From Streptomyces zaomyceticus (GTDB lineage: Bacteria; Actinomycetota; Actinomycetes; Streptomycetales; Streptomycetaceae): a stretch of DNA of 64,000 nt. Positions 16,672-25,287 of the stretch are shown piece by piece. The stretch's first letter is position 1; each line of letters starts with the position of its first letter. The position numbers and the translations under genes were made by a program. The stretch covers positions 120,758-184,757 of the forward strand of contig NZ_BNBZ01000016.1 of NCBI RefSeq assembly GCF_014656215.1, given 5' to 3'. The notes below the pieces were generated by a model. It was not told the DNA's origin and searched no databases. It saw only the letters and a program-made list of their open reading frames with translations.

Positions 16672-17393
16672 GCGTCGAGATCGCCCTGCGCGCCGCACGG
16701 GTCCGTTACGGCCCCCTGGAGGCCCTGCACGGCCTGGACCTGCCCGTCCCGGCCGGTACGGTCACCGTCCTGCTCGGCCGCAACGGCTCGGGGCGTACGA
16801 CGGCCCTGCGCGCCCTGGCCGGCACGGTGCGGCTCTCGGCGGGCCGGGTCCTGTGGCGGGGCTCCGACGTGACCCGGCTGTCGGCCCACGAGCGGACCCG
16901 CCGGGGGCTGTGCTTCGTACCGGACCTGGAGGCGGTGTACGCGACCCTCACCGTCGCCGAGAACCTGACCCTCGCCGCCCCCGGAGGCACCGCGCACCCC
17001 AGCGCCGCCCACGGAGGCGCCACCCCCCGTTCCGCCGCCCCCGGAGGGGCGGGGCCCGAAGCCCTTCCCCCGCCCCCGTATCCCGAACTGGTCCCCCTCC
17101 TCGACCGGCCCGCCGGGACCCTCTCCGGCGGGGAGCGCCGCATGCTGGCCCTCTCCCGCGCCTTTCTCGCTCCACGCGCGCGCGTGGTGCTGGTCGACGA
17201 GCCCGCGCTCGGGCTGGCCCCGCCGGTCGCGGCCCGGACGTACCGGCGGCTCGCGGCTCTCGCCGCGGAGGGCGGCGCGGCCGTCGTCCTCGCGGAGCAG
17301 CGCGTACCGGAGGGCCTGCCCCGGGGGACGCTGGTGCACGAGCTGCGGCGCGGCTCCCTCGCGTTCAGCGGGGAGCCGGCCGAGCTGACCTGA
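16668..17393 (+). CDS. LivF-like ABC ATPase with altered Walker A
   Basis: A 241-residue second ATPase subunit of the same transporter, starting in ATGA overlap with the fused gene. Walker A reads LLGRNGSGRTTALR: the invariant lysine is arginine. Signature LSGGERRMLALSRA, Walker B VVLVDEPALGLAPP and the LivF-type AEQR switch remain. Around residues 102-128 is a Gly/Ala/Pro/His-rich insertion with two AxGGA-like repeats, not typical of LivF. The Lys-to-Arg change may weaken ATP binding, leaving the LivG domain as the main hydrolysis site. It ends the operon. Confidence 0.85.
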   Translation: MSVEIALRAARVRYGPLEALHGLDLPVPAGTVTVLLGRNGSGRTTALRALAGTVRLSAGRVLWRGSDVTRLSAHERTRRGLCFVPDLEAVYATLTVAENLTLAAPGGTAHPSAAHGGATPRSAAPGGAGPEALPPPPYPELVPLLDRPAGTLSGGERRMLALSRAFLAPRARVVLVDEPALGLAPPVAARTYRRLAALAAEGGAAVVLAEQRVPEGLPRGTLVHELRRGSLAFSGEPAELT

Positions 17394-17444
17394 AGGAGCC
17401 CCGGTCCGGAGCCCCGCTCGGGGCGTGGAGCAGGACCGGGACCG

Positions 17445-18047
17445 TCAGAGCGGCGCGATCCGCAGCATCGTCCCCACGACGACCCGGTTCGGGTCCGCCC
17501 CGATCAGACCGCGGTTCGCCGCGTACAGCGCCTTCCAGCCGCCCTTGATCCCGAAGCGGTGGGCGATGGAGCTGAGAGTGTCGCCGGCCCGGACGGTGTG
17601 GACCCGCCCGCTCAGTCCGTACCGCTTGGAGCAGACGGGCCAGGCCCCCCACCCCTGGGTGCGGAGCACCTCCTCCGCGATCGTGATCTGCTGCGGCCGG
17701 GTCGCCAGGTCGGCGCGCGGGGCGTACTTCGTCCCGCCGTGCTCGACCCAGGTCGGCTGCCAGAACTGGAGTCCGCCGTAGAAGCCGTTGCCGGTGTTGA
17801 TGTGCCAGCGGCCGCTGCTCTCGCACTCGGCGACACAGCCCCACGGCCACTGGTCCCGGGCGCAGGCGTACGACGGCACGGCGGCGGCCGCGCGCAGCCC
17901 CTCGGACACGTTCCGAAGCACGGCGGACGCGTCCCGCACCCCGCCACGGACGTCCCGGGCCTGGGCGGGTGCCGGGATCAGGGTCAGCAGCGCGGCCGCG
18001 GACGCCACCACGAGGGAACCGCTCGTCCAAAATCGGATCTTCGACAT
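17445..18047 (-). CDS. Resuscitation-promoting-factor-like transglycosylase with LysM domain
   Basis: A 200-residue secreted wall hydrolase. Signal peptide to about residue 30 (LIPAPAQA-RD). Residues 60-140 form an Rpf/transglycosylase-like domain (WGCVAECESSGRWHINTGNG with catalytic Glu, then GFYGGLQFWQPTW). A LysM peptidoglycan-binding domain occupies 150-200 (HTVRAGDTLSSIAHRFGIKG). Such proteins cleave peptidoglycan during spore germination and growth in Streptomyces. It is monocistronic and separated from livF by 51 bp. No convincing c-di-AMP (ydaO) riboswitch was recognised upstream, although rpfA genes in the genus often have one. Confidence 0.88.
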   Translation of the reverse strand: MSKIRFWTSGSLVVASAAALLTLIPAPAQARDVRGGVRDASAVLRNVSEGLRAAAAVPSYACARDQWPWGCVAECESSGRWHINTGNGFYGGLQFWQPTWVEHGGTKYAPRADLATRPQQITIAEEVLRTQGWGAWPVCSKRYGLSGRVHTVRAGDTLSSIAHRFGIKGGWKALYAANRGLIGADPNRVVVGTMLRIAPL

Positions 18048-18263
18048 CGGGGCAGGCTAGGCAGCGTCCGGGCACCCCCGGCCCGTGCCGCGCGGAACAC
18101 CGTTCACACCCCACCCGGTCGGAGTCACCCGCCCTTCCGCACGAGCCGGTGGCAAGTTGCCCCGCTTCCGCGCGTGACCCCGGCCGAGCCTGACCCGTTG
18201 AACTCGGCATGGACGACCGGGAACGGCCCGGCGTCCCCCCGTACCGAGTCCAGGGAGCCCCCC

Positions 18264-19046
18264 GTGCCGCGCATGCTCGACGTCAGCGAGGACGTACGCG
18301 CCGAGATCGGCGACGAAGAAGCGGACCGGCTGCTCGCCGGCGACAACGCCCCGGGCAGCTACGACTGCACCTCCTGCCGCACGCAGGGGGACTCCGAGCA
18401 GGAGCGCACCAGCACGGTGCTGTTCGTCGGCGACGAGACCGCGGTCCTCGCTTTCGCCCACGCCAGCTGCATTCCGTCGCAGGTCGTCCGGGTCGCCGAG
18501 GAGCAGCTCCAGGGCGCCGTTGCCTCCATCACGGCCTCGGACACCGCGGACGCGCTGTCCGCCGCCCACCCCGAGCAGGCCGTGCTCGGAGTCACCAGCG
18601 GTCTCGTCCTGATCCAGGGCGAGCTGCACCCGGCGCTGGTCGTGGAGCCGACCGCGCCGGTGGCCCGTCCGGGGTCGGACGGTCTCACCGACGAGTTCCT
18701 GTCGCTCCTCGCCGACCAGGGCTTCCAGCAGGTCATGGACCTCGAAGCGAGGCCGGCGGTGCTGCCGGGCTGGTCGGTCCTGGTCGCCATGGGCCAGCTG
18801 CACTCCGTGCTCCAGCCGGGCCCCGGCGGCGCCGGGCAGGCCGCCTGGTGGCAGGCGCACCAGCCGCTCCAGGTCACCGAGGGCTGGCGTGCGGCGGCCA
18901 ACAAGTCGCACACGGTGCTGGTCTTCGCCGCCCCGGTGGGCTCGATCGGCCAGCAGCCGCGCGAGGACCTGCTGCGCGACGCGCTGGAGAAGGCCGCGGC
19001 GAACGGGCGCCTGGTCGCCGCCGCGATGCCGCTGGCCGGTACCTGA
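18264..19046 (+). CDS. Conserved hypothetical cytoplasmic protein
   Basis: A 260-residue soluble protein without a recognised domain. It opens LDVSEDVRAEIGDEEADRL, has a CTSC pair near residue 38 and TVLFVGDETAVLAFAHASCI, which reads like a nucleotide- or metal-binding alpha/beta unit. An N-terminal half and a C-terminal half with repeated alpha/beta elements follow. GTG 18264 is preceded by CAGGGAG; an ATG four codons later is possible. Upstream (18195-18225) is a GCCGAG/CTCGGC hairpin. It seems Streptomyces-specific; function unknown. Confidence 0.75.
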   Translation: MPRMLDVSEDVRAEIGDEEADRLLAGDNAPGSYDCTSCRTQGDSEQERTSTVLFVGDETAVLAFAHASCIPSQVVRVAEEQLQGAVASITASDTADALSAAHPEQAVLGVTSGLVLIQGELHPALVVEPTAPVARPGSDGLTDEFLSLLADQGFQQVMDLEARPAVLPGWSVLVAMGQLHSVLQPGPGGAGQAAWWQAHQPLQVTEGWRAAANKSHTVLVFAAPVGSIGQQPREDLLRDALEKAAANGRLVAAAMPLAGT

Positions 19047-19210
19047 TGGACGACGTCCGGCCGGGCATAGGGTGGGCGCGGGTCCCCGGCGTACCGAAGG
19101 TGCCCTCGGGCGCCGCCGGTGCGGGGGCCCCGACCGTTCCGCGTCCCCGGCGGGCGCCCCATTCGGAGAGCCGCCCGCATCCGACGGGCGGCGGGGTCGT
19201 TGGCACCTAC

Positions 19211-19543
19211 GTGCACGCATACGACCCCTTCCCCCAGCCGTATCCGAGTCAGATCCCTTCGATGCGCCCGGCGCAGGACGTCACGGCGGGGCCTTCGCCC
19301 ACGCCGATCTACGACGCCCTGTACTCGGAGTACCGCAGGTCGTTCCGCACGCTGCCGGGTGACCGCAGCGGCGAGGAGGAGCTGACCTTCCGGGCCTTCG
19401 GTACGGCGGTGAGCACGGGGGTGTACGGAAACGGGCAGGGGCACCGGTACACGTCGACGTATCCGACGGCGTGGTCGGCGCAGCACTCCTCCCCCACGCA
19501 CACCCAGCCGGCACTGCCGCCGGGGCCCCGCAGGGGGTTCTAG
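19211..19543 (+). CDS. Small hypothetical protein, Pro/Tyr-rich
   Basis: A roughly 110-residue protein rich in Pro, Tyr, Ser and Thr. It opens HAYDPFPQPYPSQIPSMRPA, has a conserved-looking core TPIYDALYSEYRRSFRTLPG and ends in a disordered tail. GTG 19211 is taken as start because coding character becomes typical there and a CCGCCCG/CGGGCGG hairpin lies just before it (19174-19195). The same frame runs back to an ATG at 19046 in TGATG overlap with the preceding gene, which would give 165 residues. No function can be assigned. Confidence 0.55.
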   Translation: MHAYDPFPQPYPSQIPSMRPAQDVTAGPSPTPIYDALYSEYRRSFRTLPGDRSGEEELTFRAFGTAVSTGVYGNGQGHRYTSTYPTAWSAQHSSPTHTQPALPPGPRRGF

Positions 19544-19573
19544 GCATCACCCGGGGAACGCATCACCCGGGGA

Positions 19574-19615
19574 ACGGCGGAGGGCCGGGGCGCGATCGCC
19601 CCGGCCCTCCGCCGT
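19574..19615. terminator. Bidirectional hairpin terminator
   Basis: A 19-bp perfect stem (ACGGCGGAGGGCCGGGGCG with complement) and loop CGAT. It lies between the small hypothetical gene and der, which converge. Just upstream, the 16-mer CATCACCCGGGGAACG occurs twice in tandem (19547-19576). Confidence 0.75.
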
Positions 19616-19671
19616 GTCCCGTCCAGGGGTGCCACCCCGGGTCCTGCCCGGGATCCCACCCCGTGGGGGGG

Positions 19672-21120
19672 TTACTTCTTGCGGCCGCGCTTCTCGCGCA
19701 CGCGGACCGAGATGTGGATCGGGGTGCCCTCGAAGCCGAACTCCTCGCGGAGGCGGCGCTCGATGAAGCGGCGGTAGCCGGCCTCCAGGAAGCCCGAGGC
19801 GAAGAGCACGAAACGGGGCGGCTTGGTGCCCGCCTGCGTACCGAAGAGGATGCGGGGCTGCTTGCCGCCGCGGATCGGGTGCGGGTGGGCCGCGACGATC
19901 TCACCGAGGAAGGCGTTGAGCCGGCCGGTGGGGACGCGGGTCTCCCAGCCGGCGAGGGCGGTCTCGATCGCCGGGACCAGCTTCTCCATGTGACGGCCGG
20001 TCTTGGCCGAGACGTTCACCCGGGGCGCCCAGGCGACCTGCTGCATCTCGGTCTCGATCTCGCGCTCGAGGTAGTAGCGGCGCTCCTCGTCGAGCTCGTC
20101 CCACTTGTTGTAGGCGATGACGATGGCGCGGCCGGACTCGACCGCCATCGTGATGATGCGCTGGTCCTGGACCGAGATGTTGTCGGTGGTGTCGATGAGG
20201 ATGACGGCCACCTCGGCCTTCTCGACGGCGGCGGCCGTCCGCAGGGAGGCGTAGTAGTCCGCGCCCTCCTGGAGGTGGACCTTCTTGCGGATGCCCGCGG
20301 TGTCGACGAACTTCCACGTCACGCCGCCGAGCTCGATGAGCTCGTCGACCGGGTCGCGGGTGGTGCCGGCCAGCTCGTTGACGACGACGCGGTCCTCGTT
20401 GGCGACCTTGTTCAGGAGCGAGGACTTGCCGACGTTCGGGCGGCCGATGAGGGCGATGCGGCGCGGGCCGCCGACGGCGTTGCCGAAGCGCTGCTCGGGG
20501 GCCTCGGGCAGCTTCTTCAGGACCTCGTCGAGGAGGTCGCCGGTGCCGCGGCCGTGCAGCGACGAGACGGGGAACGGCTCGCCGAGGCCCAGGGACCAGA
20601 GCATGGAGGCGTCGGCCTCGCCGGACTGTCCGTCGACCTTGTTGGCGGCCAGGACGACCGGCTTCCCGGCGCGGCGGAGCAGCCTGACGACGGCCTCGTC
20701 GGTGTCGGTGGCGCCGACGGTGGAGTCCACGACGAAGAGGCAGGCGTCCGCGGCCTCGATGGCGTACTCGGCCTGGGCGGCGACGGAGGCGTCGATGCCG
20801 AGGACGTCCTGCTCCCAGCCGCCGGTGTCGACGACCTTGAAACGGCGCCCGGCCCATTCGGCCTCGTAGGTGACGCGGTCGCGGGTGACGCCCGGCTTGT
20901 CCTCGACGACGGCCTCACGGCGGCCGATGATGCGGTTCACCAGGGTCGACTTGCCGACGTTCGGACGGCCGACGACGGCGAGGACGGGGAGGGGGCCGTG
21001 GCCGGCCTCCTCGATCGCGCCCTCGACCTCTTCGACGTCGAAGCCCTCTTCGGAGGCGAGCTCCATGAACTCCGCGTACTCGGCGTCGCCAAGTGCCCCG
21101 TGGTCGTGCTGGTCGTTCAT
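19672..21120 (-). CDS. der: Ribosome-assembly GTPase Der (EngA)
   Basis: A 482-residue double-G-domain GTPase needed for 50S subunit assembly. Domain 1 has P-loop GRPNVGKSTLVNRI (about residue 52) and DTGGWE. Domain 2 has GRPNVGKSSLLNKV (about 227), DTAGIRKK and YNKWDE. The C-terminal KH-like domain carries RGGKQPRILFGTQAGTKPP and a basic KKRGRKK-like end. An acidic N-terminal extension of about 45 residues is typical of actinobacteria. ATG 21120 has AAGGA upstream. It is downstream of cmk and the acyltransferase gene on the same strand, the usual cmk-der neighbourhood. Confidence 0.96.
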   Translation of the reverse strand: MNDQHDHGALGDAEYAEFMELASEEGFDVEEVEGAIEEAGHGPLPVLAVVGRPNVGKSTLVNRIIGRREAVVEDKPGVTRDRVTYEAEWAGRRFKVVDTGGWEQDVLGIDASVAAQAEYAIEAADACLFVVDSTVGATDTDEAVVRLLRRAGKPVVLAANKVDGQSGEADASMLWSLGLGEPFPVSSLHGRGTGDLLDEVLKKLPEAPEQRFGNAVGGPRRIALIGRPNVGKSSLLNKVANEDRVVVNELAGTTRDPVDELIELGGVTWKFVDTAGIRKKVHLQEGADYYASLRTAAAVEKAEVAVILIDTTDNISVQDQRIITMAVESGRAIVIAYNKWDELDEERRYYLEREIETEMQQVAWAPRVNVSAKTGRHMEKLVPAIETALAGWETRVPTGRLNAFLGEIVAAHPHPIRGGKQPRILFGTQAGTKPPRFVLFASGFLEAGYRRFIERRLREEFGFEGTPIHISVRVREKRGRKK

Positions 21121-21190
21121 GAAGTCCGTTCCTTGATCATTCGTGGTCGGTGGGTCCCCGAGCCGCGGGGCCCACTACTGAGAGTCTCGC

Positions 21191-21835
21191 TCAGCGCCCG
21201 GTGAGGCGCCTGGCGTTTTCCAGGTGGTCGGTGAGCTTCCCCTGGATGCGGAGGGTCGCCTCGTCGAGCGCCTTGCGGGTGCGCCGGCCGGAGCCGTCCC
21301 CCGCGTCGAAGGCGTCGCCGAAGACGACGTCGACACCGGCGCGCAGCGGAGGCAGTGCCTTGACCAACCGTCCGCGGCGCTCGGTGCTTCCCAGGACGGC
21401 GACCGGGACGATCGGCGCGCCGCTGCGGAGGGCGAAGTACGCCAGGCCCGCGCGGAGCGAGGCGAAGTCGCCGTCACCCCTCGTGCCCTCGGGGAAGATC
21501 CCGAGGACGCCGCCCTGCTCCAGGACGCCCAGGGCGTTGCCTATGGCCTTGCGGTCGGTGCTTTCGCGGTCCACCTCGACCTGCCCGATGCCCTGCAGGA
21601 AGCTGCCGAGCGGGCCGACGAACGCCTCCTTCTTGATCAGGAAGTGCACGGGACGCGGGGCGGTGCCCATGAGCATGGGGCCGTCGATGTTGTGCGCGTG
21701 GTTGACGGCGAGGATGACGGGTCCGGAGGCCGGCATCCGCCAGGCTCCGAGGACGCGCGGCTTCCAGAAGCCGTACATCAGCCCGATGCCGATGCGTCTC
21801 CCGACGGCGGCGCCCTTCGCGGAGGGCACGGTCAC
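21191..21835 (-). CDS. 1-acyl-sn-glycerol-3-phosphate acyltransferase-like (PlsC) protein
   Basis: A 214-residue PlsC-domain enzyme, expected to acylate lysophosphatidate at the membrane. The HX4D catalytic motif is NHAHNIDGPML and the substrate loop is FPEGTRGDG; IVPVAVLGS closes the core. One N-terminal hydrophobic segment (IGIGLMYGFW) is likely to anchor it. The start is GTG 21835, overlapping the TGA of cmk (GTGA). The next gene, der, starts 70 bp downstream, so a cmk-plsC-der unit is probable. Confidence 0.9.
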   Translation of the reverse strand: MTVPSAKGAAVGRRIGIGLMYGFWKPRVLGAWRMPASGPVILAVNHAHNIDGPMLMGTAPRPVHFLIKKEAFVGPLGSFLQGIGQVEVDRESTDRKAIGNALGVLEQGGVLGIFPEGTRGDGDFASLRAGLAYFALRSGAPIVPVAVLGSTERRGRLVKALPPLRAGVDVVFGDAFDAGDGSGRRTRKALDEATLRIQGKLTDHLENARRLTGR

Positions 21836-22506
21836 TTCGCGGCCGTCCTCTTCTCGTCCACCAGGGTGACGACGCACTCGATGACCTGGTCGAGGGTGAG
21901 CTCGGTGGTGTCGACCTCGACGGCGTCGCCCGCCTTGGCGAGCGGGGAGGTCTTGCGGCTGGAGTCGGCCGCGTCCCGCTTGATCAGGGCTTCCTTCGTC
22001 GCGTGCACGTCGACGCCCTTGAGCTCGCCGGAGCGGCGGGCGGCACGGGCCTCGGGCGAGGCGGTGAGGAAGATCTTCAGGTCGGCGTCGGGCAGGACGG
22101 TGGTGCCGATGTCCCGGCCCTCGACGACGATGCCGTGTTCGGCGCCCTTGGCGATGGTCCGCTGGAGCTCGGTGATGAGCGCCCGCACCTCGGGGACGGC
22201 GCTGACGGCGCTGACCTTGGAGGTGACCTCTTCGGTGCGGATGGGGCCGGCGGCGTCGGCGCCGTCGACGGTGATGGTGGGCCGGGCCGGGTCGGTGCCG
22301 GAGACGATGACCGGCTTGCCCGCGGCGTTGGCGACGGCGTCGGGGTCGTGGACGTCCACGCCGTTGCTGATCATCCACCAGGTGATCGCCCGGTACTGGG
22401 CGCCGGTGTCGAGGTAGCTCAGCCCCAGCTTGGCGGCGACCGCCTTCGAGGTGCTGGACTTGCCCGTGCCGGAGGGCCCGTCGATGGCGACGATCACGGA
22501 TTCCAC
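21832..22506 (-). CDS. cmk: Cytidylate kinase
   Basis: A 224-residue CMP/dCMP kinase, making CDP for RNA, DNA and lipid synthesis. P-loop AIDGPSGTGKSSTSKAVA lies at residue 8, LSYLDTGAQYRAITW binds the acceptor, and VVEGRDIGTTVLPDADLK and ARAARR form the later NMP-kinase elements. GTG start at 22506 with AGGAAGG ten bases upstream. It heads a minus-strand group with the acyltransferase and der. Length and motifs are complete. Confidence 0.95.
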   Translation of the reverse strand: MESVIVAIDGPSGTGKSSTSKAVAAKLGLSYLDTGAQYRAITWWMISNGVDVHDPDAVANAAGKPVIVSGTDPARPTITVDGADAAGPIRTEEVTSKVSAVSAVPEVRALITELQRTIAKGAEHGIVVEGRDIGTTVLPDADLKIFLTASPEARAARRSGELKGVDVHATKEALIKRDAADSSRKTSPLAKAGDAVEVDTTELTLDQVIECVVTLVDEKRTAAK

Positions 22507-22831
22507 GGTGGGAACACCTTCCTGGGTGAGTGGCGGGACCCGGCGGAGATGCAGGGGGCCTCCCCAAGGTTACCGAGTCCCACGCACCCGTTCGGCCCAG
22601 CCCGTGCCGGGGCCGCTCCCAGGGGCCCGTACGGGGCGCGCTGCCGACCGGGCCGGGCCGGCTCGGGCCGGGCGCCCCCGGGGCAGGGTCGGCTCGGAAC
22701 CGCTCGGCTCGGGCGTCCTCGGGGCCGGGTCTCGGACCCGCTCGGCTCGGGCCCCGGCCGACTCGGGCATCGGTCGGGGCTCGGCGCCGGCCGGATCGGG
22801 TCCGGCCGGCGTCGTGCGTCGTCGTGCGTCG
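22507..22831. other. GC-rich spacer with degenerate repeats between tyrA and cmk
   Basis: About 325 bp without a supported gene. It contains many copies of GGCTCGG, including two longer related blocks CGCTCGGCTCGGGC spaced about 40 bp apart (near 22700 and 22740). CGTCGTGCGTCGTCGTGCGT lies next to the tyrA stop (22812-22831). Several GC hairpins are possible, so it may act as the tyrA terminator plus the cmk leader. I recognise no known RNA element. Confidence 0.5.
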
Positions 22832-23920
22832 TCAGCTCGTACGGAGTGCCCAGCCCCGTTCCTGGAGGGCCGCGCCGAGGGCCGGGGCCGTCGAGGGCTC
22901 CACCATGAGCTGGACCAGACCCGCCTGCTGGCCGGTCGCGTGCTCGATGCGGACGTCCTCGATGTTGACCCCCGCGCGGCCCGCGTCGGCGAAGATGCGG
23001 GCGAGCTCGCCCGGCTGGTCGCTGATGAGGACGGCGACGGTCTCGTAGACCGTGGGCCCCGCGCCGTGCTTGCCGGGGACGCGGGAGCGGCCGGCGTTGC
23101 CGCGGCGCAGGACGTCCGCGACGCCCGAGGCGCCGTCGCGGCGCTTGTCCTCGTCGGCGGACTGCAGGGAGCGCAGGGCGCGGACGGTCTCGTCGAGGTC
23201 GGCGGCGACGCCCGAGAGCACATCGGCGACGGGGCCGGGGTTGGCGGAGAGGATCTCGACCCACATGCGCGGGTCGGAGGCCGCGATCCGGGTGACGTCC
23301 CGGATGCCCTGCCCGCAGAGGCGTACGGCCGACTCGTCGGCCTCCTCCAGGCGCGCGGCGACCATCGACGAGACGAGCTGCGGGGTGTGGGAGACCAGGG
23401 CGACCGCCCGGTCGTGGGCGTCGGCGTCCATGACGACGGGGACGGCCCGGCAGAGGGCGACGAGTTCCAGGGCGAGGTTCAGGACCTCGGTGTCGGTGTC
23501 GCGGGTCGGGGTGAGGACCCAGGGCCGGCCCTCGAAGAGGTCGGCGGTCGCCGCGAGCGGGCCGGAACGCTCCTTGCCGGACATGGGGTGCGAGCCGATG
23601 TACGCGGTGAGGTCGAGGCCCAGTGCCTCCAGCTCCCGCTTGGGTCCGCCCTTGACGCTGGCCACGTCCAGGTAGCCGCGGCCGAGCCCGGCGCCCATGG
23701 CCTCGGCGAGGGTGGCGGCCACATGGGCCGGCGGTACGGCGACGATCACGAGGTCCACGGGGCCCTCGGGCGCCTCGTCGGTGCCCGCGCCGAGCGCGGC
23801 GGCCGTGCTGGCGCGCGCCGGGTCGTGGTCGCGCAGATGGACGGTGACGCCCCTGCCCGCGAGGGCGATCGCGGCGGAGGTGCCGATCAGTCCGGTGCCG
23901 ATGACGAGGGCTGTTCTCAC
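22832..23920 (-). CDS. tyrA: Prephenate dehydrogenase (TyrA) with C-terminal ACT-like domain
   Basis: A 362-residue NAD(P)-dependent dehydrogenase converting prephenate to 4-hydroxyphenylpyruvate for tyrosine. It has Rossmann motif ALVIGTGLIGTSAAIAL at residue 4, HPMSGKERSGP as the catalytic His segment, and helical dimerisation to about residue 285. An ACT-like end (AVLISDQPGELARIFADAG) may sense an amino acid. GTG start overlaps the aroH stop (GTGA). The aroH-tyrA pair makes adjacent shikimate steps: chorismate to prephenate, then on to tyrosine. Confidence 0.93.
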   Translation of the reverse strand: MRTALVIGTGLIGTSAAIALAGRGVTVHLRDHDPARASTAAALGAGTDEAPEGPVDLVIVAVPPAHVAATLAEAMGAGLGRGYLDVASVKGGPKRELEALGLDLTAYIGSHPMSGKERSGPLAATADLFEGRPWVLTPTRDTDTEVLNLALELVALCRAVPVVMDADAHDRAVALVSHTPQLVSSMVAARLEEADESAVRLCGQGIRDVTRIAASDPRMWVEILSANPGPVADVLSGVAADLDETVRALRSLQSADEDKRRDGASGVADVLRRGNAGRSRVPGKHGAGPTVYETVAVLISDQPGELARIFADAGRAGVNIEDVRIEHATGQQAGLVQLMVEPSTAPALGAALQERGWALRTS

Positions 23921-24279
23921 TGGGCGATGTCCTTGCGCAGGGCGGCCGCGGCACCGAGGTAGACGTGCGCGATCCGGGACTTGGGCAGTTCGGTCTCGAC
24001 ATGGGCGAGGAGCCGGACGACCCGCGGCATGGCGCCCTCGATGTCGAGCTCCTGTGCGCAGATCAGGGGTACGTCGACGATCCCGGTGTGCCGGGCCGCG
24101 GCGGCGGGGAAGTCGCTGTGCAGATCGGGCGTGGCCGTGAACCAGATGCTGATGAGGTCGTCGGCGGTGAGCCCGTTGCGTTCCAGGACGGCGCCGAGCA
24201 GCTCCTCGACCTGCTCGCGCATGTGTCCGGCCTCGTCCCGCTCCAGCTGGACGGCTCCTCGGACCGCTCGTACCGCCAC
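23917..24279 (-). CDS. aroH: Chorismate mutase, AroH type
   Basis: A 120-residue trimeric AroH-class chorismate mutase, converting chorismate to prephenate. Family residues are visible: VRAVRGAVQLERDE at the start, SIWFTATPDLHSDFPAAAAR, VPLICAQELDIEGAMPRVVR and AHVYLGAAAALRKD at the end. GTG start at 24279 with AAGGAGG six bases upstream. It overlaps tyrA by GTGA. Length matches the Bacillus-type enzyme. Confidence 0.95.
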   Translation of the reverse strand: MAVRAVRGAVQLERDEAGHMREQVEELLGAVLERNGLTADDLISIWFTATPDLHSDFPAAAARHTGIVDVPLICAQELDIEGAMPRVVRLLAHVETELPKSRIAHVYLGAAAALRKDIAQ

Positions 24280-24367
24280 GTCGTCCTCCTTCGCCTGGGT
24301 GGGTGCTCCGTTCAGCCTAGTCAGCGGTGGGGCCCGGGCGTCGCGGGAGGCTTCGGAGCCGGGGCCG

Positions 24368-24796
24368 TCAGAGCTGCTGCTGCCGGATGATGTCCTCCAG
24401 GGAGCCCTCGGGCATCGACCCGGTCGGGGTCAGTCTGTCGACGGCCGTCGGCAGGGTCCGCGCGATCTGGTCGGCGGCATCCTGCGGGCTGACTCCGGCG
24501 TCCTGGGCGACCTGCCGCAGCGTCTCGTCCGGGAGGGCCTCGGCGATCTGGGTGCCGCTGACGGACTGGTTCTCACCGGTGCCGACCCAGGACTGCGTCT
24601 GGTCGGTGAGGCCCGACCTGGTGAGCATCTCGAGGAGTCCGCCGAGCGGGTTCGAGCCGTTGCCGCCGCCCGTGCCCCGGCCGTCGGCGAGGGCGCCGAT
24701 CAGGGAGCCGAGGATGCCGCCCGCACCGCCGCCGCCGCTCTGTCCGCCGCCTCCCAGGAGACTCCCGAGGAGACTGCCGAGGTCGTTTCCCGCCAT
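24368..24796 (-). CDS. YidB family protein
   Basis: A 142-residue protein of the YidB family (unknown function). It starts with a Gly/Ser/Leu low-complexity region (LGSLLGSLLGGGGQ) and continues GSNPLGGLLEMLTRSGLTDQ, SWVGTGENQSVSG and an EALPDETLRQVAQDAGVS helix pair, which define the family. It ends with a short Gln-rich tail. ATG 24796 is chosen for GGCAGGA upstream; the longer frame has no such site. It is divergent from the DUF952 gene. Confidence 0.8.
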   Translation of the reverse strand: MAGNDLGSLLGSLLGGGGQSGGGGAGGILGSLIGALADGRGTGGGNGSNPLGGLLEMLTRSGLTDQTQSWVGTGENQSVSGTQIAEALPDETLRQVAQDAGVSPQDAADQIARTLPTAVDRLTPTGSMPEGSLEDIIRQQQL

Positions 24797-24907
24797 GGTC
24801 CTGCCTTTCGTCCGGTTCGGAACAGGCTCAATGTCACCCGAACCGGGATGCTCCGCCACTCGGGGTACATGCCGGGCCCGCCGCCTTCGCGGGGTAGAAC
24901 TGTCGGC

Positions 24908-25243
24908 ATGTTGCTGCACGTCGTACCCCTGGCCGAATGGTCGGCCGCTCCGGGCGCCCCCTACGCACCGCCGTCCCTCGCCGCCGAGGGTTTCGTCCAC
25001 TGTTCGCCGGACGAGTCCGCGGCCCTCGCGATCGCCGAGGCCCACTACCGGGACGTGACGGGCCCGCTCCTGGTGCTCGTGATCGACGAGGACCGGCTGG
25101 GCGGGGAGGTCCGCTGGGAGGGTTCGGGGGAGACGCTCTTCCCTCATGTGTACGGACCGGTCGAGCGTGACGCGGTGACCGCCGTCCTGGAGGTACGGCG
25201 GGACGCGGACGGCCGTGCGAGGGAGCTGGCCCCCCGGGCCTAG
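24908..25243 (+). CDS. DUF952 domain protein
   Basis: A 111-residue single-domain protein of the DUF952 family. It starts LHVVPLAEWSA, then LAAEGFVHCSPDE with the conserved His-Cys-Ser, LLVLVIDEDRLGGEVRWEG and LFPHVYGPVERDAV. The family shares a fold with ADP-ribosyltransferase-like or RES-like small domains in some reports, but no enzyme activity is established here. No good SD precedes ATG 24908, which follows TAGAAC closely; it may be leaderless. The Rieske gene follows after 44 bp. Confidence 0.83.
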   Translation: MLLHVVPLAEWSAAPGAPYAPPSLAAEGFVHCSPDESAALAIAEAHYRDVTGPLLVLVIDEDRLGGEVRWEGSGETLFPHVYGPVERDAVTAVLEVRRDADGRARELAPRA

Positions 25244-25287
25244 GCGTGTTGCGGGACCCGGCGACGGCGCGGCGCCAAGCTGGCGGC

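Noticed and set aside
18048..18263. ydaO (c-di-AMP) riboswitch upstream of the Rpf-LysM gene
   Set aside because: I looked because rpfA genes in Streptomyces often have it. The conserved GGGGAACCA and GGGTGAATCC-type boxes are not convincingly present. A covariance-model scan would decide.
22507..22831. Small gene between tyrA and cmk
   Set aside because: Only repeat-driven frames with no RBS or codon pattern; treated as spacer.
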